Under the pieces are notes generated by a model, which was not told the origin of the DNA, ran no database searches, and worked only from the letters and a program-made list of their open reading frames with translations. The translations under genes and the position numbers were made by a program. Positions 56,977 through 64,000 of a stretch of DNA of 64,000 bases are shown in pieces. Positions within the stretch are counted from its first letter, which is position 1, and each line of letters opens with the position of its first letter. Origin of the DNA: Rhodothermales bacterium (lineage in GTDB: Bacteria; Bacteroidota; Rhodothermia; Rhodothermales; Bin80); the NCBI GenBank assembly GCA_958296045.1, contig CATQHT010000002.1, positions 186,001 to 250,000 of the forward strand, in the 5' to 3' direction.

Positions 56977-58262
56977 ACATGGTCCTTATCGTGGCGCGAA
57001 GCGAGCTACTTCGCCGGATTAAGACGAAGAGCTTTATTCTGGTGACGCTCTTGGCGCCCACCTTACTTATCGGGGTGTTCGCGCTGATCGCGATCCTTAC
57101 CGTATCCACGTTTGAGTCGGACAGCCGCACCATCGGTGTGGTCGATCATACGGGCGTGGTGCTGGATCGCCTTCTGGCTCAAGAGGAGGACGCTGATCTT
57201 GTCCTGATCGCGGCCGACAGCAGTACCGTGCAGGCGGCCGTGATGGCAGGCCGCTATGACGGATATGTGACGATCCCCAAAGGCATCCTCGATGGAGAGG
57301 AATCGCTGCGCTACTATGCTGCCGAGGGGGGTGGCTATGGCGTTACGTCGTCGTTGCGGTTCCGGGTGCGTCGTGCCGTGAGGAATCACCTCCTGGACGA
57401 AGCCGGGGTTCCTAACGAAGTACGAGACATCTATCGCACCTCGGTATCCATCTCTTCGGTACAGCTGGACGACGAAGGAGAAGAGACGGGAAGCCAAGAG
57501 CTGTATGGCGGGCTTGGCGCGCTTATGGCATTTCTGTTGTACTTCGCGCTGATCTTTTACGGCAACACCATCTTTTTGGGCGTGATGGAGGAGAAGCGCA
57601 CCCGTATCGTCGAGGTGCTCTTGTCCTCGACGCGTCCATTCAGCCTGCTGATGGGCAAGATCCTGGGCATTGGCGGCATGGGACTGGTGCAGTTTTCCTG
57701 CTGGGCGGTCATGATTGTCGGTCTGACCGCAGCCGCTGGTACGGTGGTGGGTTTCTTCATGGATCCCACCTCGCTAGGGCTGGGCGCGCGGGCCTCCGCA
57801 ACCGAGATGCTGGATGCCTCGGGCATTGTGCTGCCCACGTTGAAGCTCAGCGTAGTGGTTTGGTTTATCTTGTTCTTTGTGGGAGGTTTTCTGCTGTATG
57901 CCGGCTTGTTTGCGGCGGTAGGCTCCATGGTGGATCAGCCGCAGGATGCGCAGGCCGTCATGCTGCCGGTAATGTTGCCGCTTATCCTGCCCATGCTGTT
58001 TATTTCGAGCCTCTTGGAGAGCCCCAATTCCACGCTGGCGGTGGTGCTCTCGATGATTCCGGTTACGGCTCCGGTGCCCATGGCGATCCGGCTGGTCGTG
58101 ACGAATCTGCCCTTCTGGGAGGTACTGCTGTCGTTTATCCTGCTGTTAGGAGGCATCGCTGGCACGATGTGGGTCACCAGCCGCATCTACAGGGTTGGCA
58201 TCCTGATGTACGGCAAAAAGGCCTCGCTCAAGGATGCGGTTCGGTGGTTTCGCAGTGGATAG
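56973..58262 (+). CDS. ABC-2-type permease (NatB-like)
   Basis: A 429-residue membrane partner of the upstream ATPase. One helix near the N-terminus (FILVTLLAPTLLIGVFALIAILTV) is followed by a periplasmic domain of about 140 residues and a C-terminal bundle of about five helices (LMAFLLYFALIFYGNTIF, MEEKRTRIVEVLLSSTRPFSLLMGKILG is the typical cytoplasmic loop). This is the ABC-2 exporter layout. Its stop lies 63 bases before tig. Confidence 0.9.
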   Translation: MNMVLIVARSELLRRIKTKSFILVTLLAPTLLIGVFALIAILTVSTFESDSRTIGVVDHTGVVLDRLLAQEEDADLVLIAADSSTVQAAVMAGRYDGYVTIPKGILDGEESLRYYAAEGGGYGVTSSLRFRVRRAVRNHLLDEAGVPNEVRDIYRTSVSISSVQLDDEGEETGSQELYGGLGALMAFLLYFALIFYGNTIFLGVMEEKRTRIVEVLLSSTRPFSLLMGKILGIGGMGLVQFSCWAVMIVGLTAAAGTVVGFFMDPTSLGLGARASATEMLDASGIVLPTLKLSVVVWFILFFVGGFLLYAGLFAAVGSMVDQPQDAQAVMLPVMLPLILPMLFISSLLESPNSTLAVVLSMIPVTAPVPMAIRLVVTNLPFWEVLLSFILLLGGIAGTMWVTSRIYRVGILMYGKKASLKDAVRWFRSG

Positions 58263-58325
58263 CCGAAGCCTTCGATCTTTCCTGAGCCGGTAGCGTTGGA
58301 TCGCTGCCTATTACCGCGCAACACG

Positions 58326-59594
58326 ATGGATACGGAAGTCACAAGAAAGGACATCAGCTTTCATGTGCTCCGGATCTCCGCCGAGAGCGAGGATCTGGAA
58401 GATGACGTCAAGCGTGAGGTGCGTCGCCTCAAGCACAAGACTCAGCTGGACGGGTTCCGGCCAGGGCGTGTGCCAGCCCATCTCCTGAAGCGAATCTACA
58501 AGAACGAGCTTACCGAAAAGATTAGCCGCGGATTGGTTTCCGAGGTGTTCAAGGATTTGGTGGAGGACTCAGACATGTATGATGTGACCGGTCCGCCTTG
58601 GACGACAAGGCTTGAATACGAGCTGGATGGCCCCTTAGAAGCTGAAGTGACATTCAACGTATTGCCTCGTATCGACTATGATGTACTGAAGAAATACACG
58701 TTGAAATTGCCTACGACTCAGGTCACCGAAGCGGTCGTCCAGGATGCGCTGCAAGAACTGGCGCAAGATGTTATGGAGACGCGCTTCATTGAAGGCGATG
58801 AGTCCATTAAAAGAGGGGACAGAATCTTCTGCGACCTGCAAGAGGTGGACATTGTTACCAAGGTGGTGCTAATCGGCGGATTGTCAGAGAAGGAGGTGCT
58901 TCTGGACCCGGAGGATCCTATGGAGGAGGAGCCCTATGCGTCCGTACTGGAAGCCTGCATCGGACATTGCCTAGGTGACACGGTGTTCGTCAGTACTGAT
59001 TCAGAATGGGTGTCTCTGGAGCTGGACCTCCCTGCTTCCGAGAGGCTTTTTCGTACGACGATACAGCGCGCCGAGCGCGATGTCCTGCCGGAGCTGACAA
59101 CGGACGTGGTCCGTGAAGTGACCGACGGGGTCCTCAATACCGAGGAGCAGCTGCTGAAGTTTGTTCGGCGTAAAACCAAGGAAAGCTTCCAGTCGATGGA
59201 AAAGGCGTTCGCAATCCATGAAATAAGATTGAGGATGCTGGAGCTGTTTCGGTTCGAGCTGCCCAGCAACCTGTTGAAGTCCATTTCGGCAGCAGCCGAA
59301 ATGGACGAAGCGGATGTGGCTGAGCATCTGCGCTGGGCCATGATTCTTGAGGCGGCGGACAAGGATTTGATGGCGCAGAACGACGGAGTACAACCAAAAC
59401 CGCCAGACATCAAGTCACCTTATCCTTCAAGGGAAGATTTTGACGAGGAGGCAGTCAACGAGGCGCAAGCCTTGATCCAGCAGGAACGCGTCGCGAAATA
59501 CCTGCAGCAGTTTTTCACCGTCAGGGAAGTCGCCTTGTCGGACAAAATAAATCCGGACAAGGCGCCAAGTAATCGTATTTTGAGGCCATGGTAG
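58326..59594 (+). CDS. tig: trigger factor (ribosome-associated chaperone)
   Basis: A 422-residue chaperone. The N-terminal ribosome-binding domain has the signature region [22 protein letters not shown] (the FRxGxxP motif). The PPIase-like middle domain is divergent ([10 protein letters not shown]…[10 protein letters not shown]), and the long C-terminal helical arms follow. Adjacent clpP (and usually clpX) form the classic tig-clp cluster linking folding and degradation. The ATG of MDTEVTRKD is preferred to an upstream TTG. Confidence 0.92.
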   Translation: MDTEVTRKDISFHVLRISAESEDLEDDVKREVRRLKHKTQLDGFRPGRVPAHLLKRIYKNELTEKISRGLVSEVFKDLVEDSDMYDVTGPPWTTRLEYELDGPLEAEVTFNVLPRIDYDVLKKYTLKLPTTQVTEAVVQDALQELAQDVMETRFIEGDESIKRGDRIFCDLQEVDIVTKVVLIGGLSEKEVLLDPEDPMEEEPYASVLEACIGHCLGDTVFVSTDSEWVSLELDLPASERLFRTTIQRAERDVLPELTTDVVREVTDGVLNTEEQLLKFVRRKTKESFQSMEKAFAIHEIRLRMLELFRFELPSNLLKSISAAAEMDEADVAEHLRWAMILEAADKDLMAQNDGVQPKPPDIKSPYPSREDFDEEAVNEAQALIQQERVAKYLQQFFTVREVALSDKINPDKAPSNRILRPW

Positions 59595-60259
59595 AAGATT
59601 TTACATCGTTTGCCAAGAGCCTTAGGCTGCCGAGCAGCATTTATGGCCGTGGCCTAGGAGATCAGCCGATAAGTCAGCTCGTCCCGATAGTGGTGGAACA
59701 GACCGCACGGGGCGAGCGCGCGTACGACATCTTTAGTCGCCTGCTAAAGGAGCGTATCATCCTTCTGGGCACACCCATCAACGATGTGGTGGCCAACTTG
59801 GCCGTGGCACAGCTGCTGTACTTAACCAGCGAGGATCCGAAGCGTGACATCAACATCTGGATCAACTCGCCCGGCGGCATGGTGTACAGCGGGCTTGGCA
59901 TCTACGACACGATGCAGCTGGTCTCGTGCCCGGTCGCTACCATCTGTGTCGGGCTGTCCGCCTCGTTGGGGTCGGTCCTGTTGACAGCTGGCACCACAGG
60001 GAAGCGTTCCGCTCTCCCCAACTCACGCATCATGCTGCATCAGCCTGTAGGGGGTGCTTCAGGTCAGGCTTCCGACATTGAGATCCAGGCCCGCGAAATC
60101 CTTTCGCTGAAGCAGCGCCTTTATGAGATCCTAGCACACCACACCGGTCAGTCCATCGAGACGATTGCCAACGATGCCGACCGCGACTACTGGCTCAGCG
60201 CTGATGAGGCCAAAGAGTATGGCCTCATCGACAAGGTGCTCGCTAAGTCTGAGAGCTGA
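59588..60259 (+). CDS. clpP: ATP-dependent Clp protease proteolytic subunit
   Basis: A 223-residue serine protease that forms a tetradecamer and degrades substrates fed by ClpX/ClpA. The triad is S126 (in SASLGS), H151 (MLHQP) and D200 (DRDYW), with the spacing of E. coli S97/H122/D171. The start overlaps the tig stop by 7 bases. The usual clpX neighbour is not downstream; a tRNA on the other strand follows instead. Confidence 0.96.
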   Translation: MVEDFTSFAKSLRLPSSIYGRGLGDQPISQLVPIVVEQTARGERAYDIFSRLLKERIILLGTPINDVVANLAVAQLLYLTSEDPKRDINIWINSPGGMVYSGLGIYDTMQLVSCPVATICVGLSASLGSVLLTAGTTGKRSALPNSRIMLHQPVGGASGQASDIEIQAREILSLKQRLYEILAHHTGQSIETIANDADRDYWLSADEAKEYGLIDKVLAKSES

Positions 60260-60264
60260 GTAGG

Positions 60265-60337
60265 TACCGCGTACGGGATTTGAACCCGTGTTACCGGCGT
60301 GAGAGGCCGGCGTCCTGGACCCCTAGACGAACGCGGC
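60265..60337 (-). tRNA. tRNA-Glu (anticodon CTC)
   Basis: A 73-base cloverleaf on the minus strand. The acceptor is GCCGCGT…ACGCGGT with discriminator A. The anticodon stem CCGGC/GCCGG closes loop CTCTCAC (anticodon CTC, reading GAG), and the T arm is ACGGG-TTCAAAT-CCCGT. CCA is not encoded. Confidence 0.95.
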
Positions 60338-60463
60338 AGGAACGTATGAAACGCTGATGCTGCGCCTACAGTTTCCATGGCCTTTGCAACAGCAGACCTC
60401 GACTCTGCACCTCCTCCTTTGTACGTGAATGCGGCGACGCGACCCGAATTGCGAGGCGTGCGC

Positions 60464-61624
60464 GTGCCCATTTACTTGGACTACAACGCGACGACGCCGC
60501 TGGATCCGTATGTCTTGGAGCGGATGCTGCCGTATTTCACCGAGCACTACGGCAATCCTTCCAGCGTGCAGCATGCCTATGGATGGGCCGCCGAGGCCGC
60601 CGTGAACATGGCGCGCACCCAGGTGGCCAGTGCACTGGGCGTACGGGCGGAATGTGTCACGTTCACCGGCGGAGCCTCCGAGAGCATCAACACGGCGGTG
60701 AAGGGCATCGCCAGCGCCTATAGGCGCAAAGGGCGCCACATCGTCACCGTGGACACGGAGCATGTGGCCATGATCAAGACCTGCCAGGCGCTTAGGCGGC
60801 AGGGGTGTCGTGTTACGTTCTTACCAGTAGACTGCAACGGGCTGGTGGATCTGGATGAGCTGGAGTCGGTACTGAGCCCAGACACGATCCTGGTAAGCGT
60901 CATGTGGGCCAACAATGAAACCGGCGTCCTGCAGCCTGTCAAGGAGATCGCGGCACGTGTGCGAGCGCGCGGCATCCTGTTTATGACCGATGCCACGCAG
61001 GCCATTGGAAAAATAAAGGTCAGTGCCCAGGACGCGGACATCATGGTGGCCTCGGCTCACAAGCATTATGGTCCCAAGGGTGTGGGTATCCTGTATCTCA
61101 AAGAGCGTATCCGTGTGCCGCCCTTGTTGCATGGCGGGGGTCAGGAGCGGGGACGGCGTGCTGGTACATTAAATGTACCGGGCATCGTGGGCATGGGGGC
61201 GTCGTTTGAGGTGGCGTGCGCCTCTGTGACGGACGATGGGCTTCGCATGCGCCGCCTGCGTGATCTCTTCGAAGGCATAATGTGTGATGCATTGCCTGGG
61301 CTCCGCATCAATGGTCGCGACGCGCCACGCTTGCCCAACACGTCCAGCCTAGCATTGCCCGCGGGTGCGCGCGAGGTGCTGTCTCCCAAAGCCCTTGGTG
61401 CAGTGGCGCTGAGTCGGGGCAGCGCATGCTCCTCCGCTGGCGGGGCACCTAGTCACGTGCTGCGCGCCATGGGCCTGCAAAAGGATGAAGCGGAGCGGAC
61501 CGTCCGTGTCAGCATAGGCCGCCCGACCACCGAAGAGGAGGTACGTCAGGCGGCCAGCGCCCTGATACGCGCTGCAGAGCTAGCCGGCGCCAAGGCCCAG
61601 GCACTCATACCAGATTGTCAATAG
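60464..61624 (+). CDS. cysteine desulfurase (NifS/IscS-like, class V aminotransferase fold)
   Basis: About 386 residues from the GTG at MPIYLDYNATTPLD, which has GAGG upstream; an ATG at 60377 would add 29 non-conserved residues. The enzyme takes sulfur from cysteine with PLP for iron-sulfur clusters or tRNA thiolation. The PLP lysine lies in SAHKHYGPKG, the catalytic cysteine in RGSACSSAGG, and ETG-type residues in WANNETGVLQPV. No iscU/iscA is adjacent. It is followed at once by the DUF2480 gene. Confidence 0.93.
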   Translation: MPIYLDYNATTPLDPYVLERMLPYFTEHYGNPSSVQHAYGWAAEAAVNMARTQVASALGVRAECVTFTGGASESINTAVKGIASAYRRKGRHIVTVDTEHVAMIKTCQALRRQGCRVTFLPVDCNGLVDLDELESVLSPDTILVSVMWANNETGVLQPVKEIAARVRARGILFMTDATQAIGKIKVSAQDADIMVASAHKHYGPKGVGILYLKERIRVPPLLHGGGQERGRRAGTLNVPGIVGMGASFEVACASVTDDGLRMRRLRDLFEGIMCDALPGLRINGRDAPRLPNTSSLALPAGAREVLSPKALGAVALSRGSACSSAGGAPSHVLRAMGLQKDEAERTVRVSIGRPTTEEEVRQAASALIRAAELAGAKAQALIPDCQ

Positions 61625-61625
61625 C

Positions 61626-62126
61626 GTGGCTATCGTTAATAAGGTACAGACCAGCGGCATTCAGGTGTACGATCTGGAGTCGCTATGGGATGGGGCATCC
61701 CTGACGGAGCTTGATCTAGCTCCCTTCCTGAAGTTTGGCCAGGTGCTGATAGAAAGAGAGTTTCGGCGCAAGGTGGCCGACTTTGACTGGAGCCCGTTTG
61801 GGGGCACGCATGTGGCGATCTACTGCTCAACCGATGCTATCGTACCGACATGGGCCTACCTCCTGTTAACCGCGCGTCTGGATTCGGCCCGATCGGTGAC
61901 CTTTGGTCGTCAGGCTGATGCTGTGGCCGCCTATTTTGAGCGGGCGCTGCAGCGTGAGGACTGGGACCGTTTTGATGACCGCATCGTGGTGATCAAGGGG
62001 TGCGGTACGGGCTTGGTGCCGTCTGGCGCGTATGTCACCGCGATGCGCCATCTCACGTCTGTGGCTCGCAAAGTGATGTACGGTGAGCCGTGTTCGAACG
62101 TACCCCTGTGGCGAAAAAAGCGATGA
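61626..62126 (+). CDS. DUF2480-family protein
   Basis: A 166-residue protein of the DUF2480 family, found mainly in Bacteroidota-type genomes and of unknown function. Hallmarks are IVNKVQTSGI, a helical LKFGQVLIEREFRRKVADFDWS, YCSTDAIVPTWAYLLL, VVIKGCGTGLVPSGAYV and the C-terminal MYGEPCSNVPLWRKKR. It lies 1 base after a cysteine desulfurase gene and has conserved cysteines, so a link to sulfur or iron-sulfur handling is possible but unproven. Its stop overlaps the SDR start. Confidence 0.85.
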   Translation: MAIVNKVQTSGIQVYDLESLWDGASLTELDLAPFLKFGQVLIEREFRRKVADFDWSPFGGTHVAIYCSTDAIVPTWAYLLLTARLDSARSVTFGRQADAVAAYFERALQREDWDRFDDRIVVIKGCGTGLVPSGAYVTAMRHLTSVARKVMYGEPCSNVPLWRKKR

Positions 62127-62884
62127 TGCAGATAGACTTGTCAGACAAGGTGGTTTTGGTGACCGGTGCCAGCCGCGGCATAGGGCGGGCGCTGGCGTCT
62201 GACCTGGCCAAGGCTGGGGCGACCGTGGCTGTCCATTACCACCGCAACGCCGAAGCGGCTGAGCAGCTGGCGGCTGCGCTCGGGCGCGCGGCCCGGGCGT
62301 TTCATGCGGACTTGGCCCGGGTCGAGGCCTGTGACCACCTATTCGACCAGGTGCTGGGCCACTACGGGCAGTTGCATGTCCTGGTCAATAACGCCGGCGT
62401 GGGCGTTTTGGCGCCTTTGGAGGCGTCCACCGAAGAGTGGAAGGCTGCCTGGCAGCACACGATGCATGTGAATCTGCGAGCCACGGAGCTCCTTTGTCGG
62501 CGGGCGCTTGTCCACTTTATTGCCCAGGGCGGCGGGCGTATCATCAACATTGCTTCGCGCGCGGCCTTTCGGGGAGATACCGCGGACTACTTGGCATACG
62601 CTGCCTCCAAGGGTGGAGTGGTAGCGCTCACGCGCAGCATCGCCAGGGCCTGGGGGAAGCAACAGGTTTGCGCCTTTGTCATTGCCCCCGGCTTTGTGCG
62701 CACGGACATGGCCCAGGCTTCCATTGATGCCTATGGTGAGGACTTTGTCGTCGGTGATCTGGCGCTGGACCGGCTCACCGAGCCAGAGGATGTAGCTCCG
62801 ATGGTGACGCTGTTGGCCAGCGGTCTGGCGGACCATGCGACCGGAGCGACGATCGATATTAATGCTGGCAGCTACGTGCATTAG
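62123..62884 (+). CDS. SDR-family oxidoreductase (FabG-like)
   Basis: A 253-residue short-chain dehydrogenase/reductase. The Rossmann motif is TGASRGIGR. The catalytic set includes N of NNAGVG, S of NIASRAAFRG, and Y/K of YLAYAASKGG. The C-terminal DINAGSYV is typical of 3-oxoacyl-reductase-like enzymes. The preferred cofactor is probably NADP(H), from the basic residues after the first beta strand (HYHRN). The specific substrate is unknown; no other fab genes are adjacent. The ATG overlaps the DUF2480 stop (ATGATG). Confidence 0.9.
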   Translation: MMQIDLSDKVVLVTGASRGIGRALASDLAKAGATVAVHYHRNAEAAEQLAAALGRAARAFHADLARVEACDHLFDQVLGHYGQLHVLVNNAGVGVLAPLEASTEEWKAAWQHTMHVNLRATELLCRRALVHFIAQGGGRIINIASRAAFRGDTADYLAYAASKGGVVALTRSIARAWGKQQVCAFVIAPGFVRTDMAQASIDAYGEDFVVGDLALDRLTEPEDVAPMVTLLASGLADHATGATIDINAGSYVH

Positions 62885-63615
62885 GCGGACGGCACGCGTC
62901 CGAATCGGCGCTGCCGCTTGCAAAACTCTGCCAGTGCTTCATCTAGGGCTGCATCGTTAAAGTCGGGCCATGGGCACCGGGTGAAGTACAGCTCGGCGTA
63001 GGCGCATTCCCATAGTAGAAAGTCGCTTAGCCGTTGTTCTCCGCCCGTGCGTATCAGCAGATCCACATCGGGTACGGGCTTTTCGCAGTGATAGGCGCCC
63101 GCCAGTGCGCTTTCGAAGTCCTGCGCTGCGGGTCTGCCGTTGCGATTTGATTTCAGGTGTCTGGCGGCGCGGGCCAGGGCGCCGCGCGCGGAGTAATCGA
63201 GCGCGAGTCGCAGGTGCAGCTGGGTGCCAGCGTGCGTGCGTGTTTCGGCGGCTTTGATGGCCCGGATCACGTCTTGGGCTAGGCGGTCGCGGCGCCCGAT
63301 AACGCTTAGACGGACCCCTTCGCGGGCCAGCTTTCTGGATTCTTTGGGGAGGCGGCTAACCAGAAGCTGCATGATGGCACCTACCTCGGTGCGTGGGCGG
63401 TGCCAGTTGTCCGAAGAAAAGGCATAGAGTGTCAGCGCGCCGACTTTGCGGCGCACGGCCGCTTCCACGACGGTACGCACGGTGTTGACGCCCGCGGCAT
63501 GGCCAGCCGTGCGTGGCAGGCCTCGACTGTTGGCCCAACGGCCGTTGCCGTCCATAATGACCGCCACATGGATGCCCTGGGGGTGGGGCCGGGATGGCTC
63601 ACGTAGCGGCTGCAC
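62881..63615 (-). CDS. uppS: isoprenyl transferase / undecaprenyl diphosphate synthase
   Basis: A 244-residue cis-prenyltransferase that makes the C55 lipid carrier for cell-wall synthesis. HVAVIMDGNGRWA (catalytic Asp), SSDNWHRP, DYSARG and the substrate-site segment PDVDLLIRTGGEQRLSDFLLWECAYAELYFT are intact. A GTG start is chosen because AAGGA lies 7 bases upstream and the protein then begins just before the conserved HVAVIMDGN. It overlaps the end of an upstream membrane-protein gene. The 3' end overlaps the SDR gene tail-to-tail. Confidence 0.95.
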   Translation of the reverse strand: MQPLREPSRPHPQGIHVAVIMDGNGRWANSRGLPRTAGHAAGVNTVRTVVEAAVRRKVGALTLYAFSSDNWHRPRTEVGAIMQLLVSRLPKESRKLAREGVRLSVIGRRDRLAQDVIRAIKAAETRTHAGTQLHLRLALDYSARGALARAARHLKSNRNGRPAAQDFESALAGAYHCEKPVPDVDLLIRTGGEQRLSDFLLWECAYAELYFTRCPWPDFNDAALDEALAEFCKRQRRFGRVPSA

Positions 63616-63994
63616 GGTGGGTTCCTTGAAGGTGGAGGATGGTGCCGGTTCCCTGGGCGATGAGAAGCAGGCAGGTAAGGATGGCCCAGGCTTCCAGGTC
63701 TCCGGTGATGTTGGCCATATGGTAGCCGTGGACGGCGCCTGCGGCGCCAAGGGCGATCATGGCTGCTGCTCCCAGAAGGACCAGCGGCCATCTGGCCAGT
63801 GTCTGGTGTCGGAGAAGGTGCGCCAGCGTTGCGCCGCTGACCAGGAGGATGCAGAGGGCGGCAGTGACGCGCGGCCATACCCAGCTCTGATCCGGCGTCA
63901 GCACGACAAACGCGAGGGTCAGGGCCGCCACGGTCATAGTCAGCGCGCAGGCCAGCACTATCGACACTCGAAGAAGTCTGTAAAGGACATTCAT
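63599..63994 (-). CDS. small four-helix membrane protein, unknown
   Basis: 131 residues with four predicted membrane helices (about 8-30, 43-62, 70-90, 100-122) and short polar loops. No family recognised. It precedes uppS in an overlapping arrangement (17 bases), the place where many bacteria have small envelope proteins, so co-expression with cell-wall genes is likely. Confidence 0.65.
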   Translation of the reverse strand: MNVLYRLLRVSIVLACALTMTVAALTLAFVVLTPDQSWVWPRVTAALCILLVSGATLAHLLRHQTLARWPLVLLGAAAMIALGAAGAVHGYHMANITGDLEAWAILTCLLLIAQGTGTILHLQGTHRAAAT

Positions 63995-64000
63995 AGGACA

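Overview
The window is a GC-rich bacterial chromosome segment, most likely from the Bacteroidota/Rhodothermota (FCB) side of the tree. The evidence is taxonomic by family content: DUF4290 and DUF2480 proteins, SusC-like TonB-dependent receptors with an N-terminal carboxypeptidase-regulatory domain, a DUF4920 lipoprotein, a NVEAL-like small peptide next to a 6-bladed propeller lipoprotein, and a CarB without the C-terminal allosteric domain. No rRNA is present to settle the placement.

Layout. 0.2-5.5 kb: a translationally coupled two-gene operon of P-loop NTPases, each ending in a PD-(D/E)xK-like motif, behind a perfect palindrome; a candidate defence module. 6.5-9.0 kb: Lrp-type regulator, ECF sigma factor, purB. 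9.1-18.1 kb: three tandem paralogous TonB-dependent receptors. 18.2-26.7 kb: nuoABCDEF-(DUF4920 lipoprotein)-nuoGH for respiratory complex I, followed by rpe, tRNA-Arg(CCT) and folK. 28.3-32.3 kb: a wrecked type I restriction-modification locus (hsdS split by an ORF-less group II intron, a DUF4062/ATP-binding accessory protein, a stump of hsdR) and a nuclease gene whose promoter region carries a 12-G tract. 32.5-38.6 kb: a decaying minus-strand cluster (SulP permease, PQQ-dehydrogenase remnant, TRAP transporter DctQ/M/P) with several single-base frameshifts. 39-49 kb: an insertion-sequence graveyard (IS30, truncated IS1182 and IS1380, halves of a DruA-Tn5-like transposase) with a peptide/propeller-lipoprotein module and an AAA ATPase embedded in it. 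49.2-64 kb: housekeeping genes: tonB, carAB, yebC, ruvC, DUF4290, an ABC exporter, tig, clpP, tRNA-Glu(CTC), cysteine desulfurase, DUF2480, an SDR reductase and uppS.

The contrast is the main theme. About 35 kb of housekeeping genes are tightly packed, often with 4-base overlaps, and have intact reading frames. Almost every gene in the accessory blocks is frameshifted, truncated or interrupted. This suggests a genome losing accessory functions under mobile-element pressure, as in host-associated or recently bottlenecked lineages (inference). The most interesting candidates for undescribed biology are the NTPase/nuclease operon at the left end, the G-tract nuclease promoter beside the broken restriction locus, and the duplicated peptide-leader/propeller module near 40-42 kb.
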